From positions 1 through 10,629 of the forward strand of contig JAWLCQ010000162.1 in the NCBI GenBank assembly GCA_041687095.1: a stretch of DNA of 10,629 nt. Direction: 5' to 3'. Every line of letters begins with the position of its first letter. Position 1 is the stretch's first letter. The notes under the pieces are model-generated. The model made no database searches. It saw only the letters and a program-made list of their open reading frames with translations, and was not told the origin of the DNA. The position numbers and the translations under genes were made by a program. This DNA is from JAWLCQ01 sp041687095 (GTDB lineage Bacteria > Planctomycetota > Phycisphaerae > SM23-33). Shown here piece after piece: positions 1 to 6,003 of this stretch.

Positions 1-171
1 CTCATGCTCGACACCCTTTCCAACGACGGGTCGCCCGCCGCGCAACGCGTACAACATATCCCGCCCCCACAACCGGAGCAAGCCCCGCCGCACCCCCCGC
101 GGGGTGTGACCGAAAAGCGGTGGGGGGCGATGCGGAGGGGGACTGTCATGGGCCGCCGCGCCCTCACCTGT
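1..171. other. non-coding flank, nothing recognised
   Basis: I see no gene, RNA or repeat that I can name here. The open frames that cross this stretch run straight on into the repeat block to the right, and they are rich in Pro, Arg and Gly, as expected of chance frames in GC-rich DNA. The window edge may cut a larger intergenic region or the end of a gene lying to the left. Confidence 0.4.
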
Positions 172-260
172 CCAAATCCGAAATCCGAAGCACGAAATCC
201 GAAACAAGCCCAAAACAAGCCCAAAACAAACCCGAAACCCAGAATACGAGATCCCAAACG
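172..260. repeat. degenerate CCGAAATCC / CAAAACAAGCC repeat block
   Basis: The stretch is built from short, degenerate, tandem-like words: ATCCGAAATCCGAA, CACGAAATCCGAA, then CAAGCCCAAAACAAGCCCAAAACAAACCC. It is A-rich on this strand and clearly lower in GC than the surrounding DNA. It runs directly into the 27-bp repeats on its right, which share the AAAACAAACCC word, so the two may be one decayed array. The frames that cross it give monotonous Lys/Asn/Pro/Ser peptides that I take to be artefacts of the repeat. Confidence 0.6.
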
Positions 261-266
261 CTGCGC

Positions 267-347
267 ACCGTGCGAAACGAACCCAAACGGCCGACCGTGC
301 AAAACGAACCCAAACGGCCGACCGTGCAAAACAAACCCAAACGCGTC
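267..347. repeat. three tandem 27-bp repeats, GAAACGAACCCAAACGG core
   Basis: Three consecutive units start at 267, 294 and 321. Each is exactly 27 bp, begins ACCGTGC and contains a core of the form RAAACRAACCCAAACGS. The first two differ by one base; the third diverges in its last four bases. The same 17-base core recurs in the same orientation at 471, 499, 621, 753 and 781, with a decayed copy near 446. There are no spacers between the tandem units, so this is not a CRISPR array. Because 27 is a multiple of three, every frame gives a nine-residue periodic peptide, which I regard as a by-product. Confidence 0.8.
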
Positions 348-363
348 GGTCAGCGCCTCAACC

Positions 364-414
364 CCTCTCCCCCGGGGGAGAGGTGCCCGAGCGCAGCGAG
401 GGCGGTGAGGGGGC
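364..414. repeat. palindromic REP-like repeat, copy 1
   Basis: A perfect 20-bp palindrome, CCTCTCCC joined to its complement, occupies 364-383. It is followed by a purine-rich tail with GCGCAGCGAGGGCGGTGAGG that ends in a run of G. Related copies with the same palindrome-plus-tail layout lie at 529-587 (same orientation) and at 676-727 and 6003-6047 (opposite orientation). The hairpin-forming core and the wandering orientation resemble REP/BIME elements, but no associated RAYT transposase is in the window. Confidence 0.7.
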
Positions 415-463
415 CCTGGGACCACCGGCACGCCCCGGTCCGCGCAAGGAACCCAACCAGCCG

Positions 464-512
464 ACCGTGCAAAACGAACCCAAACGCGCCGACCGTGCAA
501 AACGAACCGCCC
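464..512. repeat. two further 27/28-bp repeats, second decayed
   Basis: Two more units of the ACCGTGC-AAAACGAACCC family start at 464 and 492, 28 bp apart. The first is intact through the AAACGC end; the second loses the pattern after AAAACGAACC. They lie between two copies of the palindromic repeat, so the two families are interleaved. Confidence 0.65.
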
Positions 513-528
513 GCCGGCGTCCCCAACC

Positions 529-587
529 CTTCTCCCCTGGGGGAGAAGATGTCCCGAGCGAAGTCGAGGGACAGATGAGGGGGCCCC
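529..587. repeat. palindromic REP-like repeat, copy 2
   Basis: A 20-bp inverted repeat (nine-base arms CTTCTCCCC / GGGGAGAAG around TG) occupies 529-548. A tail containing GTCCCGAGCGAAGTCGAGGG and TGAGGGGGCCCC follows. The order and orientation match copy 1 at 364, but several bases differ in the stem. Changes on one side that are matched on the other (CTTCTCC against CCTCTCC) suggest that the hairpin, rather than the exact sequence, is kept. Confidence 0.65.
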
Positions 588-620
588 TCCCGTGCGAGAA
601 CGGGTCCACCCTCGCCGTCC

Positions 621-637
621 GAAACCAACCCATCCGG
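621..637. repeat. single dispersed copy of the 17-bp core
   Basis: GAAACCAACCCATCCGG is an isolated copy of the RAAACRAACCCA core that forms the tandem arrays further left, in the same orientation. It has CATCCGG where the tandem copies have CAAACGG, like the copies at 753 and 781. Confidence 0.55.
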
Positions 638-675
638 CCGCTCCTTGCTCCCCAGGCCGTCCTCACGGTCCCGGC

Positions 676-727
676 GCCCCCTCACCCCCCTCGCTGCGCT
701 CGGGGACCTCTCCCCGAGGGGAGAGGG
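676..727. repeat. palindromic REP-like repeat, copy 3 (inverted)
   Basis: This copy is in the opposite orientation to copies 1 and 2. The tail comes first (CCCCCTCACCCCCCTCGCTG, CGCTCGGGGA) and is followed by the hairpin CCTCTCCCC-GA-GGGGAGAGG at 708-727. The stem is intact. The copy is closely similar to the truncated copy at 6003-6047, which stops halfway through the hairpin. Confidence 0.7.
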
Positions 728-747
728 GTGTCGGCCCCGCGCCCGAT

Positions 748-811
748 CGAGCGAAACAAACCCATCCGATCCAACCCTCGAAAACAAACCCACACGCCGA
801 GGATTCCGACT
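748..811. repeat. dispersed GAAACAAACCCATCC repeats, two units
   Basis: Two further copies of the 17-bp core start at 753 and 781, 28 bp apart (GAAACAAACCCATCCGA and AAAACAAACCCACACGC). They share the CRAACCCA centre with the array at 267-347. A short lower-GC tail, GAGGATTCCGACTTCC, follows to 811. Nothing suggests expression. Confidence 0.6.
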
Positions 812-857
812 TCCGGTCTCCCCATGGGTTTCGTCCTTCCTGCCTTCCCGTTCTCCT

Positions 858-886
858 CTCATCCGTGTTCATCCGCGTTCATCCCC
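858..886. repeat. TCATCCGYGTTCATCC tandem repeat, copy 1
   Basis: Three tandem 9-11-base words (CATCCGTGTT, CATCCGCGTT, CATCCCC) make a short T- and C-rich block. The same motif recurs at 8096-8128, about 7 kb away in a different intergenic gap. A more diverged relative with CATCCGCGCGCATCGGCG may lie near 3069-3105. Confidence 0.65.
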
Positions 887-1303
887 GCACCTCCTGGTGG
901 CCTGCAGCTACGCGTGCCCCCCATGGCAGAGGCGGGGCGGCCGGCGCGCAGACCGGGGCCGCTTCGAACATACCACCGGTTCGCCGGGCTCCAAGGAAAT
1001 CCCGGAGGCGTTCTCCCAAGCGACGTAGCGGCCGCCCCTTATGTTCCGCAGTTTGCGGCGGCTGAGGCCCCGGGTTCCCGCCCGCTATAGTTCCGGTAGG
1101 CCGCCGCGGTTGGGCGGCGATGGCGGGGAAGGCTTGGAGAACTGGCTCCCAACCGGCGCCCGCAAGGGCGCTGCCCTCATGCCGCAGCCGTTCGCGGGCT
1201 AGGGGTGCTTGGGCGCGGCGCCCGGGCGGCAGGCAGCGCCGCTTGAGGGGGCGCCCAGGCCTTGCCGGCCGGGAAGCAGCCTCGTAACGCAGGAGCACGT
1301 CCG
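887..1303 (+). other. GC-rich leader with hairpins, no clear gene
   Basis: This 417-bp stretch leads into the oxidoreductase gene. A perfect six-pair hairpin with a GCAA (GNRA) tetraloop lies at 1156-1171. CTTGGGCGC at 1208-1216 can pair with GCGCCCAGG at 1251-1259, enclosing a further five-pair stem (1226-1230 with 1238-1242). A 53-codon open frame runs from 1041 to 1202 (MFRSLRRLRP start, QPFAG end). It lacks a ribosome binding site, has weaker third-position GC than the real genes here, and I do not recognise it. The stems could belong to a structured leader or small RNA, or could simply reflect base composition. I could not match any known riboswitch, RNase P, tmRNA or SRP RNA. Confidence 0.3.
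1291..1295 (+). promoter_or_regulatory. ribosome binding site deciding the oxidoreductase start
   Basis: AGGAG lies eight bases before ATG 1304. The alternative in-frame ATG at 1262 has no comparable motif, so this site decides the start. Confidence 0.6.
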
Positions 1304-2722
1304 ATGATCGAGCAGGTCCACTGGTACACGCAGGCGTCGTGCGAGCCCCTCCCGCCGCTCCGCGGTCACACCTCCGCCGATGCGGTCGTCCTCGGGGGAG
1401 GGATGGCGGGGCTGTCGGCCGCCCAGTACCTGCGGGAGGCGGGGCTGGAGGTGGTGCTGCTGGAGGGGCGGTTCTGCGGGGCGGGGGCCACGGGCAAGAG
1501 CAGCGGGTTCATCACGCCCGACAGCGAACTGGAACTCCACCAGCTCACCCGCCGCTTCGGGGACGCCGACGCGGGCGTCCTGTGGGCGGCGGCCGGGGCG
1601 GCCGTCGAGCGCATCCGCGCCAACATCGACGAGATGGGCATCGCGTGCGAGCGGCTGGACGACGACTGCCTCTTCGTCGCCCGCTCCCCGCGGGCGGTGT
1701 CGGAGGTCCGCGGGGAGCACGAGACCCGCCGCCGCCTGGGCCTGGCGTCCCGCTTCTACGATCGGGGGGACCTGCCGGAGGTCCTGGGGGCGGAGGGGTA
1801 CTACGCCGCCGTGCGCTACGGGGGGACGTTCTCGATCAACGGCTACCTGTACGCGCAGGGCCTGGCGCGGGCGCTGGCGGAGCGGGGGGTGCGGATCTTC
1901 GAGCACAGCCCCGCCGTCCGGATCCTCCCCCACCAGGTCCTCACGCCCCAGGGGTCGGTGCGGGCGCGGTGGGTGGTGGTCTGCCTGGACCGCTTCGCCC
2001 CCGACGCGGGCATCGCCGCCCGCGACGCCTACCACGTCCAGACGTTCCTCGCCGTCACCGAACCCCTCGACCCCGCCACCCTCCGCGAACTCTTCCCCGA
2101 CCGGGGCGCAATGGTCTGGGACACGGACCTGATCTACCACTACTTCCGCCGCACCGCCGACGGGCGGCTGCTCGTGGGCGGGGCCACCCTGCCGTACACC
2201 TACCTCCCGCACGTCGCGCACGGGGAGCACTCCGCCGTCCGCGGCCTGCCCGCCTACGCCCGCCGCCACTTCCCCGTCCTGCAGGACGTCGCCTTCGTAC
2301 ACTACTGGCCCGGCATGCTGGGGGTGAGCAAGGACCTGCTGCCGCTGGCGGGCCCGTCGCCCCGCGTGTCGAGCCACCTCTACGCCCTGTGCTGCACCGG
2401 TCTGCCCTGGTCCACCCTCGCCGGGGGCCTCGCCGCCCAGCGGGCGGTGGAGGGCCCCACGCCCCTGGACCGCTTCCTGGACCCCGCCCGCGCGTTCAGC
2501 CCGCTCGAGCCGCTCCAGCCGCTGCTGCGCAAGACGGCGACGTTCGCGATGTCGAACTACTACAGCAAGCTCCACGCCGTTGGCCCCCCCGCCCGCATCG
2601 CCCGCCAGCAGCGCGGGGTCCGGGCGGCGATGGGGCTCACGGCGGCGGCGGTGGGCGTGGGGCTGGCGATGCGGCTGGGCCGGAGACGTCGGCCGGCCCG
2701 GGGCGCAACCGGGGCGCGTTGA
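1304..2722 (+). CDS. FAD-dependent oxidoreductase, PuuB/OrdL-like
   Basis: The 472-residue product looks like a DAO-fold flavoenzyme that would oxidise an amine or amino acid, passing hydride to FAD. The dinucleotide-binding motif G31-x-G33-x-x-G36 sits in a beta-alpha-beta unit (DAVVLGGGMAGLSAA) that ends at acidic E54. The following GATGKSSGFITP (61-72) resembles the FAD-contacting segment of gamma-glutamylputrescine oxidase and OrdL-type enzymes, and the HWYTQ opening also fits that group. Its length is typical of the family. I chose ATG 1304 because AGGAG lies eight bases upstream; an in-frame ATG at 1262 has no such site and would add 14 unlikely residues. Oddly, the C-terminus carries a short hydrophobic stretch (about 443-459) followed by a basic tail with RRRR, which could anchor it to a membrane. 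The gene appears monocistronic. The substrate is unknown. Confidence 0.85.
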   Translation: MIEQVHWYTQASCEPLPPLRGHTSADAVVLGGGMAGLSAAQYLREAGLEVVLLEGRFCGAGATGKSSGFITPDSELELHQLTRRFGDADAGVLWAAAGAAVERIRANIDEMGIACERLDDDCLFVARSPRAVSEVRGEHETRRRLGLASRFYDRGDLPEVLGAEGYYAAVRYGGTFSINGYLYAQGLARALAERGVRIFEHSPAVRILPHQVLTPQGSVRARWVVVCLDRFAPDAGIAARDAYHVQTFLAVTEPLDPATLRELFPDRGAMVWDTDLIYHYFRRTADGRLLVGGATLPYTYLPHVAHGEHSAVRGLPAYARRHFPVLQDVAFVHYWPGMLGVSKDLLPLAGPSPRVSSHLYALCCTGLPWSTLAGGLAAQRAVEGPTPLDRFLDPARAFSPLEPLQPLLRKTATFAMSNYYSKLHAVGPPARIARQQRGVRAAMGLTAAAVGVGLAMRLGRRRRPARGATGAR

Positions 2723-2748
2723 TGGGGCGAGGAACGTCTCCGCGCGCC

Positions 2749-2991
2749 TGCGTTGGGGGTCTCCTGACCCCCGGCGTCCGGGAGAGGGGAGGGACGCCTC
2801 CGCGGCAGCGTTGTTGGAGCGATCCCTTCGCGGCGGCCCTTTATCAGCGATAAGCTATGAGCCTTCAGCTATCAGCTATCAGCCGACAGGCTCAGGACAG
2901 GTCCCCGCCGGGATCGAAGCGCCGCCATAACGCTGTCGCGGACCCGGTCCGCTCGTTCCCGGACGTGGGGGGTCAGGAGACCCCCAACGCA
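2749..2991. mobile_element. 243-bp element with 35-bp inverted ends
   Basis: The arms 2749-2783 and 2957-2991 are inverted copies: 24 bases match perfectly, then two differ, then nine match. Inside each arm GGGGGTC-TCCT-GACCCCC forms its own hairpin, so each end can fold alone or pair with the other. There is no open frame that looks real between them; the interior holds the ATCAGCTATCAGC block at 2842-2883. The element sits just 26 bp beyond the oxidoreductase stop, in a convergent gap. It may be a MITE-like non-autonomous element, or two inverted copies of a hairpin repeat. The hairpins lack a T tract, so I do not call them terminators. Confidence 0.55.
2842..2883. repeat. AT-rich TATCAGC tandem block
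   Basis: This is a conspicuously AT-rich island in GC-rich DNA. It is made of TATCAGCGATAAGCTATGAG followed by TTCAGCTATCAGCTATCAGC, that is, repeated forms of the word AGCTATC. It is centred in the 243-bp inverted-repeat element. Similar TATCAGC-type blocks are familiar to me as short repeats in environmental bacterial genomes; their function is unknown. Confidence 0.6.
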
Positions 2992-3013
2992 CGCGTGGGA
3001 GGCGGCCCAGGGC

Positions 3014-3063
3014 GTGCAGGCGGCTGTGCTGCGCTCGGCCGCCTGCGCGCGGGCCGCCTGCAC
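3014..3063. repeat. 11-bp inverted repeat, possible hairpin
   Basis: GTGCAGGCGGC at 3014-3024 is exactly complementary to GCCGCCTGCAC at 3053-3063. A second copy of GGCCGCCTGC lies inside the 28-base loop at 3037-3046, so alternative pairings exist. It lies in the convergent gap and could aid termination from either side, but there is no T tract. Confidence 0.4.
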
Positions 3064-3118
3064 CCCGCCATCCGCGCGCATCGGCGACCATCGGCGCTGA
3101 GGTGAAACCCTCCCGCCC

Positions 3119-3160
3119 CATCCCCTGCATCCCCTGCATCCCTGCTCGCTGTTCGCTGTT
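3119..3160. repeat. CATCCCCTG and TTCGCTG direct repeats
   Basis: Three near-perfect nine-base units CATCCCCTG start at 3119, 3128 and 3137, the last shortened by one base. They are followed by two TCGCTGT words at 3146-3160. This is a low-complexity block with no sign of coding. Confidence 0.5.
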
Positions 3161-3186
3161 CGAAACGTGCAGGCATCCGCGAGCGC

Positions 3187-3231
3187 AACAAAGCGCGGGG
3201 CGCCAGGCGCTTTCGCGCTCCGACGCCCCGC
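3187..3231 (-). terminator. intrinsic terminator for the DUF11 lipoprotein gene
   Basis: Read on the minus strand, GCGGGGCG pairs with CGCCCCGC across an internal bulge, topped by GCGC-GAAA-GCGC with a GNRA-type loop. A T-containing run (TTTGTT, 3192-3187) comes two bases after the stem. The stem begins 25 bases after the stop codon at 3257, the expected place. The T run is short and broken by one G, so efficiency is uncertain. Confidence 0.5.
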
Positions 3232-3256
3232 TGGGTGCGACGATTGGACCCCGGGC

Positions 3257-5545
3257 TCACTCGCCGTAGATGTTCGTGCTCTCGGTCTCCATCGCGGGGG
3301 TGGCCATCTGGTCGCTCGTCAGGGCGACCTTGAACCGCACGTCCCCGGGGGCGGTGCCCTTGGCGGTGATGCGGTAGACCGCCGACGCCTGCGGGGGCAG
3401 GGACTCGACGGCCGCGAAGGTGAGGGTCTTGCCCTCGACGGTGGCCCGGGTGGGCCCGTCGGTGCTCACGAGGTCCTGCTGGGGGGGCAGTTCGGCGGCG
3501 ATGACGATGTTCGTCCCCGGGGCGGACCCCTGGTTCGTCACCGTCACCGTGTACACCGTGGTCTGCCCGACGGCGATGGGGTCGGGGTGGTCCGTGCACT
3601 CCAGCAGGATCGCCGGGATGCCCACGACCTGGGTGACGGCCTGCCCGGTGGCGTCGGCACAGTAGGCGGTGGCGCGGGCGACGTTGGTGAGTTCGCCCAC
3701 CTGCGTGGACCGCAGCGTGACCTCGACCGACCGCGACGCGCCTGGGGCGAGCGTACCCAGGGACCACACGACCGTCCCGTCGGTCACCGTCGCGCCCTCG
3801 GAGGCCTTGACGAACTGGGCGGTGGGGGGCAGGCGGTCGCAGAGGTACGTGTTGCGGGCCTCCCCGTCCCCGCGGTTGGCGAGGGTGATGGTGTACGTGA
3901 TGTCCTTCCCGACGAACCGCCGGGCGGGCCCGACCTTGGTGATCACCAGGGCGGGGTTGCGCACCACCGTCGTCGCCGTCGCCTGGGCACTGAGCCCCCC
4001 CTCGGCGGTGACGGTGGCGGTGTTGGTGAACGTGCCCGTCCGCTGGGCCTTGACGTAGAAGCACAGCCGCCGCGACTCCCCGGGGTTCAGCGTCCCCAGG
4101 TCGCTCTCGACGCCCGTGTAGCGCTCCTGCCAGACCATCCCCTCCGGGAGCTTGTCGAAGAAGCGGACGTTCCTCGCCGGGGCCGTCCCCGTGTTCGTCA
4201 CCACCACGCTGTGGGGGATCAGCTCGCACTGCAGCGCCTCGGGGGGGGCGGTCTTGGTGAGGGCGAGCTGGGGTTGCGTGACGCAGGTCTCAGCGGTGGC
4301 GCGGGCGGCGAGCCCGTAGGCGGCGCGGACGTCGGCGCAGTTGGTGAACCGCCCGCTCCGCGTCGCCGCCACGTCCACCGTCATCGTCCGCGACCCCCCG
4401 CCCTCCAGCGTCCCGACGGACCACGTGAGGGTCTGCCCGTTCACGTGGGCCGCGGGCGTGCTCGACTGGTACTGGATGCCCGGGGGCAGGAAGTCGTACA
4501 CGCACACCTGCGGGGCGGGCACCTGGGCGGGGTTGCTCACGGTGATGGTGTAGCGGAACCGCTCGCCCACCACCGCCGACGGGGGCGCCTGCTTGGCGAT
4601 GGCGATCCGCGGGCCCACCCACGTCTTGGTGGTCCGCCCCACCGCGATGACCTGGGCGGGGATGCAGCACCGCTCGTTGCCCGGGCGGACGACGGTGATC
4701 TCGATCTCGTTGACGCCCTCGGCGGGGGCGGTCTGCTGGAGCACCACGCGCCCCAGGCCCTGCGCGTCGGTGCGGACGCAGACGGCCTGCTGCCCGTTGC
4801 AGAACACCGCGGGCGGGCCCCCGACGAGGCGATACGTCACCTCGTAGCCCCCCAGCGCCGCCCCGTCGCTGTGCCGCGCCACCTGCGTGATCATCTCGTG
4901 GGGCGTGCAGACGGGGTTCGTCGCCGGGGCCGGGAACCGCCACGCCACGTCGAACCAGTGCTTCTTGGCGAAGACCTTGTGCTTGTCCCAGTTGTAGATC
5001 CCGGGGGCGTAGGCGATGACGTGGCTGGTGCCCTCGACGGGCGAGGTGATGACGCACCAGGTCTGCCCCTCCCCGAGGACGATGTCGTCCCGCGGGTCGT
5101 CGTTGCCCCGCGTGAGCGTGTGGGGGCCGTTGTTGGTGTGCGTGATCGCGAAGCGGTTGTCCTCCTTGTGCCCGCGCGACTCGCGCCACCCGCTGGCGTC
5201 GACCTCGACGATCGCGCCCACCCCGTCGGTGATGATCCACTCGACGCGGCGGTTGGGCAGCGGCCTGCCCTCCTTGTCCCGCACCGTCGCCACCAGGATG
5301 TGCTGGGTGTTGACGGGGTTGACGTCCTCCACCGGTTGCAGCTCGATGGTGGCGGCGTAGGGGTCCCAGTCGGTGTAGTACCCGCCCTCGGCCGGTTTGG
5401 GGTGGGTGCGAGTGATCGTCCCGCCCCACCAGGTGGCGGAGTGGGGCATGGACTCGCGGCAGCCGGGGAGCCCGGCGACGAATGCAAACACCAGCAGGAC
5501 CGGCAGGGCGGACCGGACGATGGGCGCGGCCGTTTTGCAGAGCAT
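3257..5545 (-). CDS. DUF11-repeat cysteine-rich lipoprotein, OmcB-like
   Basis: The 762-residue product is a predicted surface or periplasmic lipoprotein. The N-terminus has a basic start, a hydrophobic core (about 13-25) and the lipobox L26-P-G-C29. Residues about 80-190 and 208-305 look like Ig-like (Big_1-type) domains: GRPLPNRRVEWIITDG, then LGGYEVTYRLVGGPP with TDAQGLGRVVL. Four DUF11 repeats follow at about 313-424, 425-528, 530-642 and 643-760. Each has a K-x-x-PP or similar opening, an YTITVSNPAQ-type strand, an LPPGIQ-type turn, a WSVGTL-type strand and a TNCADV-type ending. About 14 cysteines besides C29 occur, one or two in each domain, as in chlamydial OmcB-like proteins. I chose ATG 5545: AAGGTGAT precedes it and the signal peptide begins there. 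The frame stays open to 6013 only because it crosses repeat DNA. The role is probably cell-envelope structure or adhesion. Confidence 0.85.
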   Translation of the reverse strand: MLCKTAAPIVRSALPVLLVFAFVAGLPGCRESMPHSATWWGGTITRTHPKPAEGGYYTDWDPYAATIELQPVEDVNPVNTQHILVATVRDKEGRPLPNRRVEWIITDGVGAIVEVDASGWRESRGHKEDNRFAITHTNNGPHTLTRGNDDPRDDIVLGEGQTWCVITSPVEGTSHVIAYAPGIYNWDKHKVFAKKHWFDVAWRFPAPATNPVCTPHEMITQVARHSDGAALGGYEVTYRLVGGPPAVFCNGQQAVCVRTDAQGLGRVVLQQTAPAEGVNEIEITVVRPGNERCCIPAQVIAVGRTTKTWVGPRIAIAKQAPPSAVVGERFRYTITVSNPAQVPAPQVCVYDFLPPGIQYQSSTPAAHVNGQTLTWSVGTLEGGGSRTMTVDVAATRSGRFTNCADVRAAYGLAARATAETCVTQPQLALTKTAPPEALQCELIPHSVVVTNTGTAPARNVRFFDKLPEGMVWQERYTGVESDLGTLNPGESRRLCFYVKAQRTGTFTNTATVTAEGGLSAQATATTVVRNPALVITKVGPARRFVGKDITYTITLANRGDGEARNTYLCDRLPPTAQFVKASEGATVTDGTVVWSLGTLAPGASRSVEVTLRSTQVGELTNVARATAYCADATGQAVTQVVGIPAILLECTDHPDPIAVGQTTVYTVTVTNQGSAPGTNIVIAAELPPQQDLVSTDGPTRATVEGKTLTFAAVESLPPQASAVYRITAKGTAPGDVRFKVALTSDQMATPAMETESTNIYGE

Positions 5546-5594
5546 GGCAATCACCTTTCCATTTCGCAAATCCTGAGTTCTATCGACGGGCAAA

Positions 5595-5603
5595 GGGGGG
5601 GGG
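5595..5603. repeat. nine-G homopolymer tract in the leader
   Basis: Nine G in a row on the plus strand (nine C in the lipoprotein transcript) lie 50 bases upstream of the lipoprotein start and overlap the proposed -10 box. Tracts of this length are prone to slippage. Confidence 0.6.
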
Positions 5604-5629
5604 ATTAGCAATGGGTTGCAGAAAGTCAA
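5602..5629 (-). promoter_or_regulatory. candidate sigma70-type promoter for the lipoprotein
   Basis: On the minus strand TTGACT (5629-5624) and TAATCC (5607-5602) are 16 bases apart, giving a good -35 and a weak -10. This is the only AT-containing stretch between the lipoprotein gene and the inverted-repeat element. It lies just beyond the left end of that element, so an insertion there would have left the promoter intact. Confidence 0.3.
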
Positions 5630-5646
5630 CGGCGGGGCGGGGGGGT

Positions 5647-6003
5647 CCTTCCAGACCAGAACGGACGGGAAATCGCAGGAGGGCAATGCCCACGGGACGC
5701 CGTTTGTCCCGTGGGACGGCCTCAGCGACCGAACCGTCCTGGAGTTCGCGCAAGACCCTCCACACACCAAGGCCCCCGCCCTGGATCCACGGTCCGTCCC
5801 GGTCCTCGCGAATCGGGCCCGCCCGGTCGCCCAGACCGTCCCGCCGCGGATACACCGCTCTTGGGTATCCTGGGGAATCCGCTGTGGATACGGATCCTGT
5901 CGCGATACCCGAACCGCTTGGTTGTCCAGGACCGTCCCACGGGACAAACGGCGTCCCGTGGGCATTGTCCAGTGCGAGTTCCTGTCTGCTCTGGTCTGGA
6001 AGG
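5647..6003. mobile_element. 357-bp MITE-like element with long inverted ends
   Basis: The ends 5647-5719 and 5932-6003 are inverted copies of each other. The inner 36 bases of each (5684-5719 and 5932-5967) match perfectly. The outer part matches at 27 of the first 31 bases, followed by a one-base indel. The perfect part itself contains a nested inverted pair, CCACGGGAC / GTCCCGTGG, so each end can fold into a hairpin. The interior (5720-5931) has no convincing gene. I see no target duplication. With no transposase, it would be non-autonomous. It could also be a stable RNA-level fold, or a pair of inverted copies of a shorter repeat. Confidence 0.65.

Noticed and set aside
267..512. CRISPR array
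   Set aside because: Units are contiguous with no unique spacers, and no cas gene is present.
350..1090. Several overlapping frames in the left repeat region
   Set aside because: Their peptides simply translate the repeats (TNPNGRPCK, LSPRGE and similar). No frame has a start site or domain.
1266..1295. SRP RNA-like motif GGGAAGCAGCC
   Set aside because: The GGAA loop and the long complementary arms of SRP RNA are missing; only a short word matches.
1199..2575. 458-residue minus-strand frame over the FAD oxidoreductase
   Set aside because: It is a shadow of the real gene, rich in Arg, Gly, Val and Gln, with no motifs. The plus-strand frame has clear FAD motifs and a ribosome binding site.
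2755..2772. Hairpin after the oxidoreductase as an intrinsic terminator
   Set aside because: The stem is strong but no T tract follows on the coding strand, and the same hairpin occurs again inverted at 2968-2985 as part of a repeat.
3167..5608. 813-residue open frame on the plus strand over the lipoprotein gene
   Set aside because: It mirrors the DUF11 gene, has low-complexity Gly/Arg/Asp/His composition and no recognisable domain. Antisense frames stay open in GC-rich genes.
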